Part shown: positions 23,060-34,626 of the stretch, one piece after another
Position numbering within the stretch: the first letter of the stretch is position 1
Layout of the letters: each line of letters begins with the position of its first letter
NCBI GenBank assembly: GCA_032622095.1
Contig: CP136064.1
Coordinates: 176,718,247 to 176,782,246, forward strand
Reading direction: 5' to 3'
Origin: Siphonodentalium dalli
Taxonomy: Eukaryota; Mollusca; Scaphopoda; Gadilida; Siphonodentaliidae
Length of the DNA: 64,000 bases
The notes under the pieces: generated by a model
What the model was told of the DNA's origin: nothing
The model's input: the letters and a program-made list of their open reading frames with translations, nothing else
Databases searched by the model: none
Position numbers and translations under genes: made by a program

Positions 23060-23164
23060 CTCCAAATAAGTTTTTAATTGCATCCTACATCATAGAACAC
23101 ATTAAAGTGAATGTCTGGGTGCTCTTCGAGTAGCTGCGTCAACAGAATGATAGGGTAACCAAAC
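23060..23164 (-). CDS. KDZ transposase exon 5
   Basis: 105 nt with acceptor AATTTATTCCAG and donor GTAAGG. Reads (R)FGYPIILLTQLLEEHPDIH then FNVFYDVGC, matching the conserved YDxxC block. The in-frame sequence then hits TAA. A one-base shift gives LKTYLE, the expected continuation, so a single-base deletion is likely. It joins exon 4 perfectly (HHGER/FGYP). Confidence 0.65.
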
Positions 23165-23407
23165 CTGGAATAAATTGATAATTTCAACCATAAAACAGAT
23201 ATATTTTTCAAAGCGATCAATGTGTGCTATGAACTTTTGTTTTTTTATATTTATACAAGGACTGTTTCATTCTCAACAAGCAGTCGCACGGTATCCCCTG
23301 TTGAATTGTGCAGTTGGGGAAGTGCATTCTCAATAATGTTTGCGTTCTCGGTATATGCTAAACAAGAGGTGGAATTTTGTCAAAAAGCCTGGCTTGCGAA
23401 CTCATTT

Positions 23408-23925
23408 TAGGTACTGACATTTGTGGAAATTAGCCATGTGACGTCCATTTACACACAAACAAATAAACAAAGTCCAATAACTCTGCTTAAAATATCCGGC
23501 TGGACCTGGTTTGCGAAATCATTCTAGTTACTGGTCATGTGAACTCATATACCAAAAATCTTTGAAATCCGTTGATATTTGTGGAAATGAGCCCTGTAAC
23601 GTCGTCCATTTGCACACAAAAAAATAAACAAAGCCCAATAACTCTACTGAAAATATCCGGCTGGACTTCTAGATACTGATCAATTGAACTCATATACCAA
23701 ATATATTTGAGATTTGTGGAAATGAGCCCTGTGATGTCATCTATTTGCTATTTGGTAAATTCGACAACAATAATAAACAAAGTCCAATAACTCCCGTAAA
23801 ACATCCGGCCGGACCTGGCTTGCGAACTCATTCTAGATAGTGGTCAGGTGAACTCCTATACCACACATCTTTGAAATTTGTTGACATTTGTTCATGTTAT
23901 GACTCTTACAAATTTGGGATGGACA
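23408..23925 (+). repeat. diverged ~160-bp tandem repeat
   Basis: At least three units with AAAGTCCAATAACTC, ATCCGGCTGGACCTGG and GAAATGAGCCCTGT. It ends in GGACAGACGGACGGACGGAA. Dispersed-repeat debris. Confidence 0.6.
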
Positions 23926-24084
23926 GACGGACGGACGGAACCCATTCCTATATCCCCATTCCTATAATTAATGAAAGTGTTAATAAGGATTTGATTGCCT
24001 CAAATGGTTTATCGTGTTTCCTTTTATGACAGCTTGAATTCATTAGATCATTTAGACGAAGTGCTGCAACTAATGATTCCTTTC

Positions 24085-24300
24085 TTGATACGGATGGCCT
24101 TCGCGATGGGTATTGCTGTAAAATAGTCACATCTGTTAAAACCGCCATAAACAGAAAGGATATTAAAATATAGACAGACTTGAATTGTTCTTATACCAAT
24201 CATAAATATTGCATAAATAGCATGTTATTGTCAAGTTTGTATGCTGTGTTATATAAACAAAGGCCAAATTTTGTTACATATTCTGTTGTATATATACAAA
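24085..24300. repeat. dispersed repeat also at 19830 and 44090
   Basis: Shares GCTGT-AAAATA, ATAAACAGAAAG and ATAAATAGCATGTTATTGTCAA blocks with 44090-44230 and, inverted, 19830-19960. No coding frame. Confidence 0.5.
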
Positions 24301-24808
24301 TGATCAGAACTAGCCAAGGTCCAACAAAGATTTTCCATTGTTTATAGAGGGCGCTGTGGAAGGTGGGGATCAAGTTCTTGGTGGCATGCACAGTATTGTC
24401 GTTTAAATCATACCATATCCTCATTTAAATCATACCAAATCCAATGTAATCAACCTATACTACCCGTTGTCAGATCAAAATCCAGCTAATGTAAGTTACT
24501 GCATGAATGATCAGAAAGAAAACTTGTACTTTGTGTATACACACTCAACAGTAAGCCTGGGGTGAATTTTTGGACACAAAAACATGACTGGAATTAACTT
24601 AAGTTTGCATTCATATTTATATGCGTATTATTTTATTTAATGAAAATAATTTGTTTTGTGTTTTATGTTAGCAAATGTGATCATTTTATTTTGAATATCA
24701 ATATCTACTCAGTTGGGTGATTTAGCCTCTGTTGTCATCTCCATCATTTGGAATTTATTTAAATCTATGCAGCAATAAGGCATTTGAATTATCAGTTAAT
24801 GAACAAAC

Positions 24809-24945
24809 CGTTCTCCGTGATGGAGGTTCATAAATTTCAGAGGAACCTCAAGTTTGCAACCAGCACCGAAAATTCCTTTAATATCCAATTTACCATCCGA
24901 CCTGTATGTCCGTACTACGTTCCCTGCCTTGAAATCATTGCAATC
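24809..24945 (-). CDS. KDZ transposase exon 4
   Basis: 137 nt with acceptor TTTTTAATAG and donor ACG/GTTTGT. Reads DCNDFKAGNVVRTYRSDG then GIFGAGCKLEVPLKFMNLHH and GER. The GxFGxxCxxxVPLKF...HGER block is a KDZ hallmark. No stop or frameshift inside. Confidence 0.75.
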
Positions 24946-24989
24946 CTATTAAAAATATAAAAACACTGTACATAGAAATATTGGATGCT

Positions 24990-25700
24990 TGCTATTTAGG
25001 GATTTCTTTGTGATCGCCTCCGTCTGTTCGATTACTGAGCGAACAACATTGAAAAGTATTAGGAGAAAGAACAAAACTATTGCTTGATCGGTCCAGAAAC
25101 ATGCCTATATGAGCGAGGTCGATGTCAAGGACACGTCGCACGTGAAACTGGACCTGTCCATATTGTTCCCGGGATCTACAAACCAAATTTGAGTCGGATC
25201 TGTCAAGCAGTTTTCGAGTCTAAAACATACATACATACAGACAGAAGTTCCAAAATATATCATAGACTAGCTGATGTGCCCGACTTCGTCCAGGCTATTT
25301 AGAGATTTTTTTGTGATCGCCTCTGTCTGTTTGAATACTTTAAAAAGAATTTTAAGAAAGAAAAAAACTATTGTTTGATCTGTCCAGAAACATGCCTATA
25401 TGAGCATATATGAGCGAGTTCAAGGACACTGTCGCATGTGAAATGGACCCGCCCATATTGTTCCCTGGATCAAAGTAGACCTAAATAACAAATTTGAATC
25501 AGATTGGTCAAGTTCAAGAAATATTTCCTATATGAGCGTATATGAGCGAGTTCAATGACACGGTCGCACATGAAATAGGACTCGCCCTTGTTGTTCCCAG
25601 GATCAAAGTAGGCCTACATTCCAAATTTGAGTCGAATCTGTCAAGCAGTTTTCGAGTCTATAACACACACTCACATACATACAGACAGAAGTCCCAAAAT
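24990..25700. repeat. dispersed repeat in tandem diverged copies
   Basis: The block GTGATCGCCTC-GTCTGTT...CCAGAAACATGCCTATATGA occurs at about 25010 and 25310, with a third partial copy near 25515. Each part ends in GTCAAGCAGTTTTCGAGTCT and a CATACAGACAGAAGT tail. It resembles invertebrate retroposon 3' ends; non-coding. Confidence 0.55.
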
Positions 25701-26703
25701 ATCTAAGATGAATATTACAAAACATAGTGGACAAAGTTCAGTGAATAAAATTAAATAATTGGTATACAAATGTTTTCTCCACTGGCAAAATTAGCCATCA
25801 ACTTAGATTGTCAAACATTTTAACATCATCGACTTTACTATTTCAGAGTGTTTGAACTATTCTCAAATGTTAATATTTAGCACTTGAATCATTACAAAAA
25901 AAATTGGTAATAACATGTGAGAATAATTCTGGCAACAAAAGTATCTGCATGTATGACCAGAAGAGATGATCTGGAAGGGACCAGCTCAGAGGGCGACTTG
26001 GGAGAGATCTTCCTAAAATGTGCCACCGCTCTATTTTTGTCCCAGATAGAAGTGACCTCTCTCATATACCAGTATGATTATGTCCCAATATCAAATTTAA
26101 AGATATATTTACAGATTATAATGGCTCTTGTGTTGCATAATACTCACTGAATGATGTTTGGTGCAAACTGAATTTCACCCAATGATACAGTACATTTCTC
26201 CCTAATAACAAAACTGGGAGAAGTGACTTCTCTCAATTTTAAATATCTAGGCTGGTCCCTGCGATATAATCTGATATTGAATTATCTATCCATTTATGTC
26301 AACAAAAATGTGTTTCAGAGGGACAGCAATAGTTAATATTTAACTTTTCAACAATAAAATAAAATTGTTAGTTGTATACATAGGTCTAGTTTATGTCACA
26401 TTTAGTTTTCAACATTACTTCAGTGGAAGAGTCAAAATAAATTAGATATTGTATCTTAAACGTTGTTGTAACTGAAGGTCTGAAAACAGTGAACTGGAGA
26501 GCAATTCTATCACCGTTGTTGATCTGATGTCAATTATCAATGTCAAGTTTCCATACATACAGATCAGGACTGGCATTGAATCAGCTTGATCCTCAGTTGT
26601 GTATTTTGAACCCCATAATATTTTCAAGAAAATACCATTCAATCATGAAAATAATTCATGATTTAATTTGCTATTTTATCTAAGACAATGTAATTTCACT
26701 TAC

Positions 26704-26865
26704 TTTCAGGTTCTGATTGTTATCCTGTATTTTGGATATCTTAGCTTGGACGTCTTGGTCATCCATGAATGCTGACCTCTTTGGTGCTTCAATACTCGTC
26801 CCGGCTTTTCGCTTCCTGACGAGTCCAAAGTTTCCATCTAGAGCAATGGTAAGCTTTCCATTGGC
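26704..26865 (-). CDS. KDZ transposase exon 3
   Basis: 54 codons between TATATTTCAG and GTAAGT. Reads ANGKLTIALDGNFGLVRKRK then AGTSIEAP and ends QDNNQNLK. The T-x-ALDxxFGLVRK block holds the first acidic residue region of the KDZ RNaseH fold. Open throughout, phase 0 at both ends. Confidence 0.75.
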
Positions 26866-27283
26866 CTGAAATATAATAATTTTGATTTATTTTTACAATT
26901 TTCAGAAATAAATAATTATTTAGCTGTTCAAACATGCCAGTGTTACCCAATTTTGAGGTATTATTTATTGTTTTCCTTCCGTATTTAAAATTTTGATAAT
27001 CGGTTGTCAATCGACTATAATCAAAGTATTTCGTAATATGGGCTATTGGCTGGATGCTGGTTAACTACTGTTGTTGGATGTTTCAGGCATCGGCTGATGT
27101 AATTGTTACGTTAATAAGGTGGATTATAAACCACCGGTAGAGACTAATGAGCACAATTAATGTATTCAATACCAGCACAGTTCTCGGCGATGCCATCATT
27201 AAAATATTAATGTGTTCATTACAACGAACATAGCGATTAATTTCAGTGTTATGAACAGCGAAACAATAAAGGAATGCATTAGA

Positions 27284-27928
27284 CCCCACACACAATACTC
27301 CCAAGTACAACCCCACACACAATACTCCCAAGTACAACCCACCCACACACAATACTCCCAAGTACAACCCCACACACAATACTCCCAAGCACAACCCCAC
27401 ACAATACTCCAAAGTACATCCCCACACACAATAATCCCAAGTACAACCCCACACACAATACCCCCAAGTACAACCCCCACACTCACAATACTCCCAAGTA
27501 CAACCCCACACACAATTCTCCCAAGTACAACCCCGCACACAATACTCCCAAGTACAACCCCACACACAATACTCCCAAGTACAACCCCACACACACAATA
27601 CTCCCAAGTACAACCCCACACACAATACTCCCAAGTACAACCCCACACACAAAACTCCCTTGTACAACCCCACACACAATACTCCCAAGTACAACCACCA
27701 CACACACAATACTCCCAAGTACAACCCCACACACAATACTCCCAAGTACAACCCATAAAAACACAATACTCCCAAGTACAACCCACACACAATACTCCCA
27801 AGTACAACCCCACACACAATACTCCCAAGTACAACCCCCACACACACAATACTCCCAAGTACAACCCCACACACAATACTCCCAAGTACAACCCCAAACA
27901 CAATACTCCCAAGTACATCCCCACACAC
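27284..27928 (+). repeat. 25-27-bp minisatellite
   Basis: About 25 units of ACACACAATACTCCCAAGTA followed by CAACCCC, with small length variants. It lies in the intron between KDZ exons 2 and 3. Overlapping frames on both strands are artefacts of a unit without stops. Confidence 0.9.
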
Positions 27929-28731
27929 AAAACTTAAATTTGCTGCATTTGGAAAGGGTGTCGATTGACATTGTTAATAATATATATGCAGATCAGTGGC
28001 ATCAATTATATCTGGAATTTCCAGCTGAGAAAAAATAATGTTCTGTGAGGTTGAAAAGATTAGACCGCTCAATGCCCCCTCTAGTAATTTCATATCGAAA
28101 ACAACTAGTTCACACACTCTCATGTGGGGAAGTCTATTATTTTCTAAATTATCAGGAACTCATTGCACATTTCACATTTTGTGCCCCATACATGTCAAAA
28201 GAGAATATTAGCAGCTGATTGATCGAACATTTTGTTGATGTTGACCTGTCTAAAGATGCTGTTGCTACAGTAAAATATTTGAACATGACACATTATATTT
28301 ACGGAAAGGCTATTCTGCCATATAATAGCCAGTGATTTAAAATGAATCTAATGTTGCGGAAACTATAAGTTTCAGCAAACTTCCAGAGCGTGGATAACAT
28401 TCACAAAGGTGGGCAGTGTTCACACTGTCAGTGGCTATCAAATATCTCAAATGTTTCATTAAAGGAAACATGTTCATACAGCGGTTAAGGAAAGTCCGAA
28501 ACATATGATAAACACTGGCACAGAAACAGTTTCATGTCAAACTTGGGTTGAAGTAATATCAACCTTTTTGCAGTTAACTGCTATGAGCTCTGTTCAGCTC
28601 AATAAAAGTTATAGCATCTACCAAATAATCAAAAACATTCAAATAATTATATTATATAGAGGCATTTTTTAACCATGGCACCTATGCATGAGGTAAGAGA
28701 ACACACTCCATATAACTGGTTTGTAGCTTAC

Positions 28732-28848
28732 TCGTGGACAAACAGGACAATCTGTACCCAGTGGCTCAGTTTGCGCCTTTCTCCAGCAATGGAAATCACG
28801 AAATTCTTCTACTGTTTCACCTTTAATTAGTTTTATTAGTCTTTTCAT
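28732..28848 (-). CDS. KDZ transposase exon 2
   Basis: 39 codons with acceptor CATTTTATTTTGCAG and donor CGA/GTAAGC. Reads MKRLIKLIKGETVEEFRDFH then CWRKAQTEPLGTDCPVCPR. The CPxC motif directly before ALD-block exon 3 is the usual KDZ order. Intact. Confidence 0.7.
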
Positions 28849-29658
28849 CTGCAAAATAAAATGGATATTTATTCCCAATAATAAATCTGGTGAGTCATTG
28901 GGAGGCGGTATTACATTTTTGTTTCTTCTGATCGATTGGGGGACAGGGGTGTCTTAATTGTCAGCTGTTTATTTATGCAATGCAATCTGAAATTCATCTT
29001 CAATTATTGGAAGTTTGGTGGTCCCATATATGTTCACCATATTCATTTATTACAGAAAAATGAAAAATTCTCAGTATTTAGAATAGCCCAGTAACCCTCT
29101 CTATACTAAAACTCACGAGTAGTTCTCTTTGGAAATGTTCAGATAATAAGGTCAACAAACTACCAAAGATTGAACTTAATTATCTGAACATTTCCCACCA
29201 ATGAAAATAAGAATCATTCAGCTCTTGTATTATCCAATTTTCTGTAATCTGCTTTCATAAATATATAATATACCTTTCCAATGTATACTTTTATAATTAA
29301 ATGGGAGAATCCATTCAGTAAAGAAAGGTTTAAGATGAAGCTATGATAGAGCTAATAATTAAATCTCGATGAGTAGTTCCCCAGTAACATTCATTATAAA
29401 GCATTGCTGGTCAATAAATTAATACAATGCAATGTACCAATACAGATGTTCTGTTGACATGTATTGTGTAAATAGTAAACCAGGCCTCTTAATTCGTATT
29501 GTTGGGCTCCGACAACCCTGTTCGGTGGGCCCAGCTTGCTTCAGGAAATGGCTTCGGCATTGCTGTTGCTGTAGCCAGTTATGAGGGCTGATCGGTATAG
29601 TGAATCAAATAACTATAGTTTTAAACATTCATGTTCGTTAAACAATATTCAAATACTC

Positions 29659-29847
29659 TCAACTTCTCCATCCTGAAACGAGGGCTGCCACAAATGCCTG
29701 GCTTGATGCGCACGCTTCTAATTGCAGGCTGACCAAAAAATCCAGCAGCTCTACAGAATATGCAGTTTGTGGGGTTTTTTGGCGATGATGGCCACAGACC
29801 ATGCCGCATCAGCGTTGCTCCTTCTGCCCCACAAGCGCAAAACAAAA
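29659..29847 (-). CDS. KDZ transposase exon 1 (first recognised), frameshifted
   Basis: Starts after CTGTAG and reads LFCACGAEGATLMRHGLW then PSSPKNPTN. Around 29764-29766 a one-base excess moves the reading frame, after which it continues AYSVELLDFLVSLQLEACAS and SQAFVAAL. FCxC...LxRxxLWPxxPxxPxTAFxxxLLD is the N-terminal KDZ-associated pattern. The 3' limit and donor are unclear because the shifted frame stops at 29659. An upstream exon should exist but I could not identify it. Confidence 0.6.
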
Positions 29848-29899
29848 CTACAGTTTTATAATGCAAGCACCTGTAAGTATAAATACTTCAATTATAACA

Positions 29900-32800
29900 T
29901 TTTATTACGTTTGTAATGCTTTATAGTAACCCACAATAAAGAACAATGCTTTGCAGAGGATGTTTAAGGTTGATTTGAACATACATTGACATGATTATCA
30001 GCAAAGTGGCTGAAATATAGGGAATAAATAAATAAATTGATATTTTTGCTTCCTATGGCAAGGTCCATACCACAAAAATTAGAGCGAATTATATTAGAGA
30101 ATTAAAGTCTATCTTTAGTCTTGATTCCGACACTCAAAAAGATATAAATTGTGAACTAAAATTAGAAAATTATGATATAATTAACTAATTTTCATTATAA
30201 TTAATACCATGTTGTTGACATTCATGTTCATAGAGCCATGGCTCTTAATTCATTCATTTGTTGCATATATTTTGTTGAGTATAATAGGAGATGGTCCCAA
30301 AAATAGCCGGATTTAGTGTACAGTTCCCCTTTAATCACAGGTCTACTTGTCCAGATATCACAATATTGAAACCCACATGGACCTAAGTGTATGACTGCAT
30401 AAAGTACATCGCCGCTAGATATGTACTGATATGTGTGTTTGATTGGTTTCTGATTAATCCAGCCTGGATATAATAAGCAGCATCTTTTTGAAACTTCATT
30501 CATCAGAACATTTATCAGAACAATTACATTATTTCATAACATTTGAAAAACAAATAAAAAATATAGATATAAATAAAAAAAAATCTTATTTAAATCCATT
30601 TTTTTTTTAAAGTCTCCATGCTATATACTACTTTCGGTCAAGGAGTTCAGATATTGATATAAATCAAATGGCAGATTTCAGTACAACGCATGGACATTGA
30701 CACAGTTTGCTGACTATGGAAGTTGGAAAGTGCACTATAAATAGTTTCTCCTTATACCACCCATCGCATCTAATGAGTTACATACATCTGTGTTCATGAT
30801 GAAAATGAGCCGCAATGCACTTTGTAGCTTACTATATTCTTGCTGCTTCTCATATCTCTGTTGTTGTAGATACTGTTGTAGATATTGTGAAGAAGGTAAT
30901 TGTACACCCATTGATGTTCAATCACCTTAGAACAAGTTTTCGAATTGATGGAATTTGGAATTTTAATCTTTCGTTGCTTAATTTATTTGAAATGAAAATC
31001 CATATTCACAGAGCCCTACGTAATTGCTAAGTTGTTACTAAATATATGCCTTTACTGTCTATTATGTCCAGTATCCTTCTGTAGTTTGTTTGACATTCAT
31101 GATGTTGCCGTTGGGGCAACAACTGCTGTTCCATTTCCACATAATGATCCTCCTTTAAAAAATTAACGAAATCATTGCATTCTTTTTTAGATTAAATTGA
31201 GGGAGCCAACACAAAGTTTGAAGACTACACAAGATTGGATGTGTTTTGCACATTTTTCTTTAAAACTTTTGCTTGAACATCATGTACTGTTGGCACAAGA
31301 TTAAGAATTCATTTCATGTTAACCATATCATTTAAGCCTATAGTTTGTGCGAAGGTCTGTGGAGCATATTTATTAGAATTCCAATTGTTGAATTTACATT
31401 TAGCTGCCCAATAAGTTTGAGGAATATTGGAATTGTTGTGTCTCAAACTCAGTTTCTGTTAACAACATGCTGGCTGGTTCAACCAAATTTTGTTAGTGGG
31501 GTCTCCCTGATGTTCAGTGTTTTGCTTATCGCACACTCTTTACATACTGTAAAATGACATAATATGGCTTTAACCCTTCGAGTGCCAGGGGCCGATCTCA
31601 TCGGCCCTAAACCTACAAAATAAGTCTGTTAAAGAATATAAGAATAAATTATTAAAATTGTAAAAAATTGTGAAAAAAAAGAAGGTCTAAGGCCATTTCG
31701 TATCTTTAAATTTTCACAATCCAATAAAGTAATGTTTTGAAATATTTCTATTGGAAATTGGTATATTAAAATTGTATCAAGTATGGGAGACTTGGACTCC
31801 TGATTATCCACAGTTTGAAAACTATATTTTTTATGTTTTCTTAATGCTGACTGATATCATAACCAATAATAAAAGTAAATTGTTGGGAATGATTATTGAT
31901 AAATCAAACTTTTGTCACACTGGCAAGTTTCAGTTCAGATTTATATACTGAAATAAAATCCATAATTTGTTTTACTTTTGGTGACATTACACAACGAGGA
32001 ACAGCCTGCTCAGTTACCAGTTACAGAATTCAGGTTTATCACAATATTTGATGAACCAATATGATACATGTATATCAGCATTCCATATCTTGATTGACCG
32101 GTTGTATCTCAATCCCTAAAATATATTTGGCATGTGAGCTTTTAAGAACACATGCATTCACCAGGCTTAAGGTCCATGTATCATTCAATGTGGTACATGA
32201 ATTCTTGTTAAAGTTATGTGATTATTTTAAATTGTTGTGCATGGATCAAACACATAGAAGAGCAAGCCTTGAAATGGTGTCTCCGCCATTTACAGAATCA
32301 ATTCCCAAGGTGAATATGGTGATGCTATCTCACAAGGCACACTGGGATCACCAAATTCACCCTCAGGAAACTTCATTATGCTGAAGCATCAACTCCTATG
32401 ACAACCTAGGATCAGATTGAAGTTCTCTAGTTGAAACTGGTGATATTCACCCATAAGTCACTTTGGTTACCGGTATGCATTTTATCTTCTACAAATTAGA
32501 GGATATAGAAACTGAACTGAAGTAACTAAAAACAATGTAAATTTGAGGCTATAGATGATTCCCTGAAGATGAGGGCTAACAAGAATTAGGTCATTGGAGG
32601 GTGGATTTGATGATGCTAGCCTGTTGTGTGTGATAGTGTCACTAAATTTACCCTCTGGGTATCTCATGCTCCAAATGACTAGACAAACTTTAAGGATGGC
32701 TGAAGACCAGGTATATTACAGTTTGATTCGTAGCATTTATCATGTTATAGACCATCAGTTCTACTAAGCTAAAACATGATATTTATAATAATACAGATAA

Positions 32801-33870
32801 CAGATTTTGTTGAGAATATTTTTTGGCGAGGTCGGTAGGCACCTAGTGGCAATCCGGATGGGCGCGATCCTCGAGACGTCAAAGTGATTTCTTTCATATT
32901 CGAATGGTATATGGCTCTGTTGCAACAATATCTCGATTTGTCCAATCTTTTGTATGATAGTTATGGGACTTAGTGTGTCTATTTTTAGTGATTTTATCCT
33001 TTGTACCATTAGCGTGATAACTCAAATAAACTTTGACCGATTTCAACGATACTCAGTATTGAGTCTAGGATCACATTTGTATTGGATCTATCAAAATATT
33101 TTAATGATTTTCAATGAAAAACATGGCTGCCAGATTGTGAATTTTACTCTTTGCATCAACAAATCCTCCAGCACACCCTACAGAGCATATCTCTCATCCG
33201 ATCATCACCAAAGTTCATATGGATTCTCGGGGTGACCCCTGGATGGGTGCTTACCAATTCTTCCGAACTTTGTTTTTAAAAACATGGCTGCCAGCTGCCA
33301 TCTTGGATTTTACTTTTTGTATTATTAAATCCTTAGCACACCTTACAGATCACACATCTCATCCAATTATCAGCAAACTTCATATGGATCTTTGGGGTGA
33401 CCTCCAGATGAGCTTCCATTTTTCTCCAGAAATCTGTTTATTAAAACATGGCTGCCAGCAGCCATCATGGATAACTGTTCAAACATTAAATTATATTAAA
33501 ATACAATAAAGTAATCCGGCAACAATTTATGTTGTACGCGACGCACTGTGTTGCATGGTGTTTGAAAGCCCTCTCTAATCACAATGCAACATATGCATTC
33601 AATTCGGCTGTTACTGCTATACAATGTCATGCCATTACATCCCACCCTTTTTGAAAATTACTTCATAAACCTCTCTATCTATAATACCAATGGCATGTAG
33701 ACCCTAAGGGAACATTGACCTTATGTCACTTATTTGCTCCTTAGATATATATGGCCGACTAACGACTATTGGCTCAGAATGACACCGTGTATTTAAAAAA
33801 AATATATTTCCCGTTGAATAAATAATAATAATTATAGAGCAGACATTGTAAACAACATCACATGATCATA
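29900..33870. other. no gene recognised; dispersed repeats
   Basis: AT-rich. 31571-31610 has TTAACCCTTCGAGTGCCAGG, a possible lone end of a TTAA element. 33110-33480 carries the AAAACATGGCTGCCAG...CCATCTTGGATTTTACT repeat seen at 20640. Short frames on both strands have no support. The frame at 30228-30503 (minus) has several Cys residues but no recognisable domain. Confidence 0.4.
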
Positions 33871-33971
33871 TTTATTCCCCGGACCCTGGAACTAAAATGA
33901 ATTGAAGAATGAGTTGCGTAATGGCCAGCTTTATATATCCAAAATAACCAAACATAGTGGGCACAACACGC
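33871..33971 (-). repeat. split direct repeat B2 (3' terminus)
   Basis: 101 bp matching 34367-34467 base for base by eye. Contains CCCCGGACCCTGGAACTAAA. Forms the 3' tip of the element. Confidence 0.85.
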
Positions 33972-34212
33972 TCCCGCATAACAATAAACACATAACGCTG
34001 ACAAATAACATATAAACAATCACATTGTACATTATCCACATGTTAAAAACAATTAGGAATCACCCAGAAGCTCCAACCAAACAAACAAAAGCAGACCAAA
34101 ATGACCGACTTGTTCAAGGTCATAAAATTTTCCCAATTATTATAACTAACTTCCGAGCGACTAATAACTTGCCAACCAAGTTAAGAATAGGCGGAGAAGG
34201 GGAGGAGGTGGG

Positions 34213-34371
34213 AAGCGTAATAATTTCCTTTGTTCAATTTCAAGTATTGTTCTGATTATCTCCCCTCCCGGTGAACCGGAAGTGCAAAAGGTAAACACAC
34301 TGCACGTGGTTTGCCGCATACCAGGATCCGAGGAATAAAACCAACTAACCGATGCTTAATTGGTAATTTAT
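34213..34371 (-). repeat. split direct repeat A2
   Basis: 159 bp identical by eye to 40467-40625, from AAGCGTAATAATTTCC to TTAATTGGTAATTTAT. Overlaps B1 by five bases. Confidence 0.85.
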
Positions 34372-34467
34372 TCCCCGGACCCTGGAACTAAAATGAATTG
34401 AAGAATGAGTTGCGTAATGGCCAGCTTTATATATCCAAAATAACCAAACATAGTGGGCACAACACGC
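34367..34467 (-). repeat. split direct repeat B1
   Basis: 101 bp matching 33871-33971. It lies just 3' of the recombinase frame in element sense. Confidence 0.85.
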
Positions 34468-34626
34468 CATCCATGCTGCCCTTACAGCATGACGCCCACA
34501 ACCAAACAACCACCACAAAGCTCAGAGGGAAAAAAGGGAAAAAACCCAAAAAAGGAACTCGACAGCCCATGCAGCCAAGAAACCAACCAGACAGCCCATG
34601 CAGCCTGGAAAAAACCACATCCGCCT

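Larger units (their letters stand above)
9922..29847 (-). pseudogene. KDZ (Kyakuja-Dileera-Zisupton) transposase gene, multi-exon, decayed
   Basis: Eleven exons on the minus strand (listed separately) together cover much of a KDZ transposase. They run from an N-terminal block with FCACG and GLWPSSP, through CPVC, the ALDGNFGLVRK catalytic-region block, GIFGAGCKLEVPLKF...HHGER, FNVFYDVGC and VPIFHGYGYKTDCQ, to the GGLGLRGGELMERLW...ITKEITPSHW signature and a helical C-terminal tail. KDZ proteins are RNaseH-fold transposases of animals and fungi. Introns of 0.8-3.8 kb are full of other transposons, so the locus is old. Frameshifts in the 29659, 23060 and 9922 exons and a stop after the 20140 exon argue for a pseudogene, although two of them could be assembly errors in short runs. 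The first exon and the last few codons were not found. Confidence 0.75.

Noticed and set aside
22880-23083. Cys-rich minus-strand frame (CTRDFT...CAKCSRCW) considered as a KDZ exon
   Set aside because: It lies immediately after a good donor (GTAAGG), has no clear acceptor in phase and matches no KDZ block I know.
27083-27937. 160-281-codon frames on both strands (LYLGVLCVG and PHTQYSQVQ repeats)
   Set aside because: Products of a 25-27-bp tandem repeat, open in three or more frames at once.
30228-30503. 91-codon minus-strand frame considered as an upstream KDZ exon
   Set aside because: It has some Cys/Trp residues, but no splice acceptor and no recognisable KDZ motif.
31571-31610. TTAACCCTTCGAGTGCC as a complete TTAA transposon
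   Set aside because: Only one end is visible; no inverted partner was found within reach.
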